From contig CANJKZ010000264.1 in the NCBI GenBank assembly GCA_947471745.1, positions 689,501 to 753,500 of the forward strand: 64,000 nucleotides of DNA, read 5' to 3'. The translations under genes were made by a program, and so were the position numbers. Positions 58,001 to 64,000 of the stretch are shown in pieces. The DNA is from Closterium sp. Naga37s-1 (taxonomy: Eukaryota; Streptophyta; Zygnematophyceae; Desmidiales; Closteriaceae). Position 1 is the first letter of the stretch; each line of letters begins with the position of its first letter. Below the pieces are notes generated by a model that ran no database searches, was not told where the DNA came from, and saw only the letters and a list, made by a program, of their open reading frames with translations.

Positions 58001-61000
58001 GGAACAAGAGGGGAGAAGAGAGGGGAGAGGAGAGGAGAAGACGGATGATATTGGGGTGCGGCGCGTACTCGTCCCAGCACTCACAGAGTGCCTTCTCAGA
58101 CTTGTCGAGCTCTACTGTCACGGACTGGTGTGGGGGGAACAGGTAGGATAGACCAGAGTACAGGAGATTTGTGGGTAGCTTTGCAGTCAGACTCAGAGCT
58201 TTCAGACTTGTCCACCTCTGCTGTCACAAACTGGTGTAAGGAGGGAGATCAAACCACAAAGAGTGAGAGCAACGTTTAAAATGGTTTCCTCTCTTGAGCC
58301 CTGCATCATCAACAGCGCAGCGACACACCCAACTCTCACCTCCTTGGTGTTGATATGTGCACACAGATTCCTCACACTCACTGCATCAATCGCAGCGACG
58401 GCTCTCGAAAGAGCCACACTCTACAGTATCAGCCTTAGAACACGCACCTAACACACCCAATTCTCACCTCCAGAGTGTTGATCCGCACACACAGCTTCTT
58501 CACAGTCAGCGCATCAATCGCAGCCGCTTTCGCCGCATCAACCACCCTCACCCCAACTCTCCCTCCCACTCCCGCTCCTGCTCCCCCTCCCCCACCTCCC
58601 ACACCCTTCCGCGCATGCCACAGCCCCTCCAAATACCCCGCTTTTCCCTTCTGCACCCTCTCCTCTCTCTCTGCCTTTCTCTCCGCCTTATCAGCGAGCC
58701 GCTGGGCCAGGTCTTCCTTGAAGCGCGTGAGGGGCGGCGGAGGCAGCTTGAGGTCGTCTCTGGGGCCGAGAGCAGCAATCTTGGCCACGTAGGCGCTCAT
58801 GAGGGTGTCGGTGCTGTGGACGATTTGTTGTAGCATGGGCAGGCGGGGAGGGAGACCCAGCCGGAAGAATTGCTCTAGCACCTGTGGCAGGGGGTGTGAA
58901 GGGAGGACAAGGAGGACAGGGAGACAGGGAGGTAGCTTGAGTTCGTCTCTCCGCCTTATCAGCGAGGCGCTGGGCCAGGTCACACAGAAAGGTCTGGGTA
59001 ACATAGGCACTCATAAGGTATCAGCGAGCCGCTGGGCCAGGTCCTCCTTGAAGCGCGTGAGGGGGGGCGGAGAGAGCTTGAGGTCGTCTCTTGGGCCGAG
59101 AGCAGCGATCTTGGCAGCGTAGGCGCTCATGAGGGTGTCGGTGCTGTGCACGATTTGTTGCAGCATGGGCAGGCGGGGAGGGAGACCAAAACGAAAGAAC
59201 TGCTCTAGAACCTGCAGTAGGGGGTGTAAAAGAGGACAGGGAGGACAGGGAGGACAGGGAGGACAGGGAGGACAGGGAGGACAGGGAGGACAGGGAGGCA
59301 GCTTGAGGTCGTCTCTGGGGGCGAGTACATAGCAGCTTGGGGCAGCTTGATTTTGGGGATGTAAGAGGTCATGAGGGTGTCGGTGCTGTGGAGTGGAGCA
59401 TCTGCTGTGGCATGGGCAGGCGGGGAGCCACATAGCATCCACTGCTGAAGCCCCGTGGTTGAGGTATGGATATTTTGAGACGTCTCAAAAGTTTTGTTTT
59501 GAGACGTCTCAGAACTAGACTGCTGCGGAGAATCTGCTCTGGCATGGGCAGGCGGGGAGCCACATAGCATCCACTGCTGACGCCCTGTGGTTGAGGTATG
59601 GATATTACAGAACCAGCACAAGCTCAGCTGTCGCCTGTAAAGGTAAGCACCACCACACCACCTCTCCCACCGCCCAACGCTCACCTCTTCCACCAGGCGC
59701 ACAGCATCCACTGCAGAAGCCCCATGCTTGGGAAAGACTTTTGAGGCACCTTAAAAGTCGTCTCCAGTCGCACAGCGTCCACTAATGCAGCCCCGTGTTT
59801 GGAAAAGAGAGGCTGAAGGAGGATCAGCTGACGCCTGTGGTGGGGTGACCTGTCACAGTTGCAGCCTTCACCAGTCAACCCCTACTTTTTCTACCACAAC
59901 CCACACCCCTCACCTCTTCTACCAGGCGCACTGCATCCACTGCAGAAGCCCCATGCTTGATTGTATCTGAGGCTGGCTCGAAGGTCTGGAGGAGCAGCAT
60001 GAGAGGCGAGGTGGAAAGAGCAGGTGAGAAGAGCGAATGGGATTAGCGGGCGGGTGAAGAATTGGGGCAAGGAATTGACAAGGAGCGAGAAAGTTGGCAA
60101 ACCGAAATGCAGAAAACAGGAAATGCAGAAAAAAGGAAATGCAGGCCCCTCTCTCACCTCTCACCTATGCAGGCAGAGAGTCCATATAAAGAAACCGGAT
60201 CCCTCTCTCACCTCTGCCTCCACGCCCCTCGTGTGATGAGTCGGTTTTTGAGTCGACTCATCACACGCGGATTTTGAGTCGACTCAAAAACCGACTCATC
60301 ACATGCAGAAAACAGGAAATGAAGGCAGAGAGTCCATATAAAGAAACCGGATCCCTCTCTCACCTCTGCCTCCACGCCCCTCTCCATCCCCACATGCAGC
60401 TTCTGCTGTGGTAAGCAATTCACCCTGCCTTCCTCCTCGCATACAACACTCTCGAGTCCCCCCTCTTCTATCCTCCCTCCCTTCCCTCTTTCTCACCTCT
60501 GCCTCCACGCCCCTCTCCATCCCCACATGCAGCTTCTGCTGCTGCAATACACAATTCACCCTGCCTTCCCCCCTCGTCTATCCTCCCTCCCTTCCCTCTC
60601 TCTCACCTCTGCCTCTACACCTCTCTCCATCCACACGTGCAGCTTCTGCTGCTGCGCTGACACCCATGCAGAGAATAGACGCTTCATCACAGGGTCGATC
60701 TGCGGGGAAGGTTGCAGCAAGGAATGTAAGGGAGGGCTCACGGTTATGAGACAGGAACAAATGTGCCCAGGGTCATGAGGTGTTTCAAAACACACCCACG
60801 TGGAGAACAGACGCTTCATGATAGGATCGATCTGCGTGCGGGGAAGGCAGAAGCATATGGGAGACCAGTTAGTCACTTGGTTTAGGGTTTAGGGTTTAGG
60901 GTTTAGGGAGAGGGGAACTGATCAAGTACTTCATCATAGAAATGAAGAGAATGGGGAAGAATGAAGAGGGGAACTGATGAAGTACTTCATCATAGAAATG

Positions 61001-64000
61001 AAGAGAATGGGGAAGAATGAAGAGGGGAACTGATGAAGTACTTCATCATAGAAATGAAGAGAATGGGGAAGAATGAAGAGGGGAACTGATGAAGTACTTC
61101 ATCATAGAAATGAAGAGAATGGGGAAGAATGAAGAGGGGAACTGATCAAGTACTTCATCATAGAAATGAAGAGAATGGGGAAGAATGAAGAGGGGAACTG
61201 ATCAAGTACTTCATCATAGAAATGAAGAGAATGGGGAAGAATGAAGAGGGGAACTGATGAAGTACTTCATCATAGAAATGAAGAGAATGGGGAAGAATGA
61301 AGAGGGGAACTGATGAAGTACTTCATCATAGAAATGAAGAGAATGGGGAAGAATGAAGAGGGGAACTGATCAAGTACTTCATCATAGAAATGAAGAGAAT
61401 GGGGAAGAATGAAGAGGGGAACTGATCAAGTACTTCATCATAGAAATGAAGAGAATGGGGAAGAATGAAGAGGGGAACTGATGAAGTACTTCATCATAGA
61501 AATGAAGAGAATGGGGAAGAATGAAGAGGGGAACTGATCAAGTACTTCATCATAGAAATGAAGAGAATGGGGAAGAATGAAGAGGGGAACTGATGAAGTA
61601 CCAGGTGGTAGCTGCTAAGAATAGAAATGAAATAGGAGAAGGACGTTGGCAAGTAGTTCTCCTTCTCTTTTGCCAGCAGCCCTTGGTGAGATGCTCTCTT
61701 CTTCTTCTCCTCCTCCTCTGCCCGCACCTCCCCCTGCACCACCTGCTGCACGCGCCTGTCGGATGCAATTACATCACAGCACCTCGAGACCAAAGGGAAC
61801 CCACCTGGTACGGGTTGAGCTCGCTTGCGATCTGTGCTGCATGGCCGTATCCCCCATGCCCCTCTCCTGCTCTCTTCTTCTCCTCTTCCTCTGCCCGCAC
61901 CTCCCCCTGAACCACGTGCTGCACGCGCCTGTCAAATGCGTCCACAGCGTAAAACACCTTGCAGCAGTCGGGGTGCAGCTCTGATACCACTGAGAGGAAC
62001 GGGTCCTGGTACACAGGGGGAAGGCGTTGGGAGAGGTGGAATGTGGTGAGAATGCATGGAGAGGGGTCGGAGGAAAAATTCCTTGCAGCAGTCGGGGTGC
62101 AGCTCTGATACCACTGAGAGGAACGGGTCCTGGTGGGTTAGAGGTGCACACAGGAAAAGATATGGATACAACAAGAAGCAGAACGGCTTGCAGAAGTCTA
62201 GTTTTGAGACGTCTCGTTTTGAGTTTTGAGACGTCTCAAAACTAAGCACGAACGGCTTGCAGAAGTCGTTTCTGAGAAATATCAAAGCCTATTACTTTAA
62301 CCAAGCTCACACAACTCACCAGTTGCGAATCCAGCTGCTGGTGTAGCGCTGCTGCTGCCACTGCTGCTGTCCCATACACCCCCAACCGCCTGAACACCGC
62401 AACACATCCACCCTTAGCCGCCCCTCCCTCCCCTCCCTCTCCCCTTACTCTCCCGCCTCCCTTCCCTGTTCGCCCTTCATCCCCCGCAACCATCCCCCCC
62501 GCCTCCCTCTCTATAACCACAGTCGCCAGCTCAGCCATCTGAGCCAATCCCACCTCTCCGCCCGCCCCTGCTGCTCTGAAATCCGAAGCGGGTCCGTCTG
62601 TGGAAGGGTCTGGGAATGAGAAGGAGGAGCTGCCATCGGCGTTCTGGTCGTGGGTGTGCTGCTGGGCTTTGGCTGCTGCTGCTGCCATGGCGTCTAGGCA
62701 GGCGCGGTCGAAGGACGAGAGCACTGACATGTGCACGAACTCGAGTACCTCCTCCACTCGCTCCATGCTCGGTGGTGCTCCTCCTGGGGTCTGCGAGAGA
62801 TGAGGATGGGTTAGATTATGGAGTAGGACACGCACATACACACACGGACACAATCAAAGGATGAGAGGGCCTACATCCGCATGAACTCCAGCCCCTCCTC
62901 CACTCGCTGCATGCTCGGTGGTGCTCCTGGGGGCTGGAAGAGAGGGAAGGAAAATGATACATAGGCTGCTGGGGTTTGAGAAATCTCAAAAAAGGCCTGC
63001 AACAACAAGGGCTGCTGCTGGGCCTTGGGAGGGGAAGGGGCAGATCGGGTGGTATTACGGTTTGCATTATGGCATTAACACATCCCACCTTACAGAAGCA
63101 AGCAAGGTTAAGAAACACATCCTCTTCCTCCGGCTCCCCCATCCGTTCCCCCAGCCCTCCCCTCTCTCACCGTGTGCCTGCGGCTACTCCTCTTCCTGCC
63201 TGCTTCCAGCAGGTCGCAGCAGCACAGGTATGAGTCCAGAGCCGATTCCAATGCTGCCAATCCGTCTGCATTCGCGCCAGTACTGCTGGAAGCCTGGGGA
63301 TTAAGAGGATGAAAGGGCAAGGGTCAGGGCAGGGACGAGGGGGAAAAAGCGCGGAGTGAGGAGGCAGGTCACAGCAGCACAGATACGGGTCCAAAGCTGA
63401 TTCCAATGCTGCCAATCCGTCTGCAATCGCGCTAGTACTGCCACTCGCGCTGGACGCCTGGGAAAAAGAGCGGGCCAGGGGTGGAGGGAGAGTGGAGAGA
63501 GGAGGGGAGATGTGAGGCAGTGGTGTGGAGTATGGTACGTGAGAGGAGCAGCAGACTACAGAGCCGGGTATGGACATGGACACATGGGCATGGCTGCACG
63601 GGTTAAGGGATTCAAGCCTGGGGGGTGATAACCCGCTCACTTCCAGCAGCGTGTGGTGGTAGTCACTTAGAAGCGACGGTCTAAGTTTCAGGCGCCTCAG
63701 AAAGAAACTAAGCACTCACCTCCAGCAGGGTGTGGTGGTAGTCACTTAGAAGGGACGACAGGAAGCGAGACACCGACTGCACGAACGGGAGAAGGAGAAC
63801 CTTCGCTGAAGGTTCCTCTCTGCAATCTGCTGCTGCTACTGCTTTTGCTGCTGCTGCTGCTGTTCCTGCTGCTGCTGTTGCGGATGAGGATGATGATGGT
63901 CGGGCACAGGCAGTGGTTGGTAAGCGGCGCAGTGATTGGCAGATGAGCGGAAGCACGGCTCTGATTGGCAGAAGCTGCTGCTGCTGATCTGGCAGACCGC
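55068..64000 (-). CDS. PATROL1-like MUN-domain protein (plant UNC-13 homologue, DUF810), 5' partial
   Basis: Visible exons in transcript order: >64000-63720, 63293-63171, 62790-62320, 62005-61805, 60699-60607, 59985-59914, 58881-58468, 57966-57876, 57512-57372, 57074-56968, 56537-56460, 56179-56084, 55554-55459, 55274-55068. Phases join cleanly and the frame ends at 55068. The N-terminus is outside the window. Family signatures are VSRFLSSLLSDYHHTLLEV, FDRRVQHVV, VLEQFFRLGLPPRLP, VTVELDKSEKALCERWDEYAP, LLRVLLDGGPLRVF, DDLRILKEFF and the C-terminal VLLRVLCHRADREASKFLKK. In Arabidopsis PATROL1 controls delivery of a plasma-membrane proton ATPase; MUN domains act in vesicle tethering. Low-complexity Gly/Glu inserts enlarge exons 62790-62320 and 58881-58468. 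Introns are full of exon-edge copies. Confidence 0.9.
55560..55830. repeat. GGGGGAAGGGGAA-type purine-rich minisatellite
   Basis: An almost pure G/A tract on the + strand (pyrimidine on the transcribed strand) with units such as GGGAGGAGGAAGGGGGAAGG lies in the intron directly before the acceptor of exon 55554-55459 in transcript sense. It could form triplex or quadruplex structure. Confidence 0.9.
55940..56060. repeat. CATGT/CATGC-type simple repeat
   Basis: Short ATGTC and ATGCC units (TCATGTCATGTCATGT, GCCATGCCATGCC) are repeated in the intron beside exon 56179-56084. Confidence 0.75.
56680..56967 (-). repeat. Two donor-side copies of the MLKLDP exon, period about 143 bp
   Basis: Copies of the end of exon 57074-56968 (encoding VESCRMSNLMLKLDP) with flanking intron recur at about 56826-56885 and 56682-56738, each with a GTGAGAG donor. 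A divergent acceptor-side copy (KVVWWHLREAIQ) lies at about 57160-57213. Confidence 0.88.
58040..58420 (-). repeat. Exon-edge copies between PATROL1-like exons 58881-58468 and 57966-57876
   Basis: Acceptor-side copies of the VTVELDKSEKALCE exon lie at about 58055-58123 and, shorter, at 58205-58235. A donor-side copy of the preceding exon (AAIDAVSVRNLCAHINTKE) lies at about 58340-58403. Confidence 0.85.
58930..59600 (-). repeat. Acceptor-side copies of exon 58881-58468, with (AGGACAGGG)n tract
   Basis: A nearly complete copy encoding VLEQFFRFGLPPRLPMLQQI through LAQRLAD lies at about 59213-59033. Fragments follow at about 59300-59425 and 59520-59560. A 9-bp AGGACAGGG repeat fills 59233-59298. 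Two TTTTGAGACGTCTCA palindromes lie at 59473-59490 and 59497-59514. Confidence 0.85.
60232..60303. repeat. Foldback element with GTCGAC palindromes
   Basis: Two 28-base arms (60232-60259 and 60276-60303) are perfect inverse complements separated by 16 bases. Each arm ends in a GAGTCGACTC palindrome. The element interrupts repeated copies of the exon edge encoding HVGMERGVEAE (true exon 60699-60607). Confidence 0.92.
60881..60908 (+). repeat. Interstitial telomere-type tract (TTTAGGG)4
   Basis: Four perfect TTTAGGG units, the plant-type telomere repeat, in an intron of the PATROL1-like gene. They directly abut the 56-bp array. Confidence 0.95.
60909..61605. repeat. 56-bp tandem array, about 12-13 copies
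   Basis: Units of GAAGAGGGGAACTGATGAAG ... GAATGGGGAAGAAT are nearly identical except for a G/C site (GATGAAG or GATCAAG). From low to high coordinate the order is C G G G C C G G C C G C G. The G-type contains the 16-bp palindrome GATGAAGTACTTCATC; the C-type damages it by one base. Confidence 0.96.
62083..62135 (-). repeat. Acceptor-side copy of the DPFLSVVSELHPDCCK exon
   Basis: About 50 bases duplicating the start of exon 62005-61805 (GACCCGTTCCTCTCAGTGGT) lie upstream in transcript sense. The donor side of the same exon is echoed at about 61725-61760 (FDRRVQ-coding segments with CGCGCCTGTC). Confidence 0.8.
62181..62267. repeat. GACGTC palindrome pair flanked by an 18-bp direct repeat
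   Basis: Arms TAGTTTTGAGACGTCTC (62199-62215) and its inverse (62228-62244) surround a short spacer. On both sides lies GAACGGCTTGCAGAAGTC (62181-62198 and 62250-62267). Confidence 0.9.
62870..62942 (-). repeat. Acceptor-side copy of exon 62790-62320
   Basis: The copy keeps CCCCCAGGAGCACCACCGAG and the start of the MERVEEV-like sequence as an out-of-frame remnant (HHRACSEWRRGW). Confidence 0.75.
63367..63467 (-). repeat. Acceptor-side copy of exon 63293-63171
   Basis: It encodes DGLAALESALDPYLCCCDL, matching DGLAALESALDSYLCCCDLL in the true exon, and then diverges. A donor-side copy of the next upstream exon (YHHTLLEV) is at about 63638-63665. Confidence 0.85.

Noticed and set aside
58548-58833. 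Separate + strand protein rich in Pro/Ser
   Set aside because: It is antisense to the low-complexity Gly/Glu insert of PATROL1-like exon 58881-58468.
60909-61605. CRISPR-like array or coding repeat
   Set aside because: The 56-bp units repeat entirely without spacers and lie in an intron.

Overview
This is a eukaryotic nuclear window, most likely from a streptophyte green plant or alga. The evidence is a plastid-type NADPH-thioredoxin reductase C, a thylakoid-lumen PSA2-type zinc-finger protein, a plant-type UNC-13/PATROL1 protein (DUF810), a mitochondrial FAD glycerol-3-phosphate dehydrogenase of the plant SDP6 type, and an interstitial TTTAGGG tract. The repeat-rich, GC-rich introns would suit a charophyte such as a zygnematophyte. 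That placement is inference; no species can be read from the sequence alone.

Layout. 1-5.1 kb (+): 3' part of a GT92 (DUF23) glycosyltransferase, with its 5' end outside the window. 5.5-7.8 kb (-): a 5'-truncated LINE with an intact reverse transcriptase and restriction-like endonuclease ORF. 8.1-13.0 kb (+): SDP6-type glycerol-3-phosphate dehydrogenase, 8 exons, 698 aa. 14.3-16.1 kb (+): an intronless gene for a low-complexity protein of unknown function. 17.0-41.0 kb (+): one giant SEN1/senataxin-like helicase gene of about 16 exons and roughly 3,950 aa. 41.7-51.1 kb (-): NTRC, 7 exons, 549 aa, convergent with the helicase gene. 52.2-54.4 kb (-): PSA2-like, 4 exons, 208 aa. 55.1-64.0 kb (-): 3' part of a PATROL1-like gene, with its 5' end outside the window. 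For every multi-exon gene except the two cut by the window edge, exon phases sum to a clean frame, apart from one helicase exon near 37.3-37.7 kb that exists only as damaged copies.

The most unusual property is that nearly every intron carries tandem copies of the adjoining exon edge, each with its own splice site. Some are single copies. Others are arrays: 9 x 146 bp in the helicase gene, and 42 x 132 bp in the last NTRC intron, the latter with a 7-unit higher-order pattern. A second distinctive feature is a dispersed family of short palindromes built on TTTTGAG-NCGN-CTCAAAA, found in introns of at least five genes. Further intronic insertions are a 610-bp terminal-inverted-repeat element with an 8-bp target duplication, a solo-LTR-like element, a tRNA-derived SINE candidate and several mini- and microsatellites.

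The genes do not form a pathway. Three serve chloroplast or mitochondrial redox and photosynthesis functions (NTRC, PSA2, SDP6); the others concern RNA/DNA helicase activity, cell-wall or glycan synthesis and membrane traffic.
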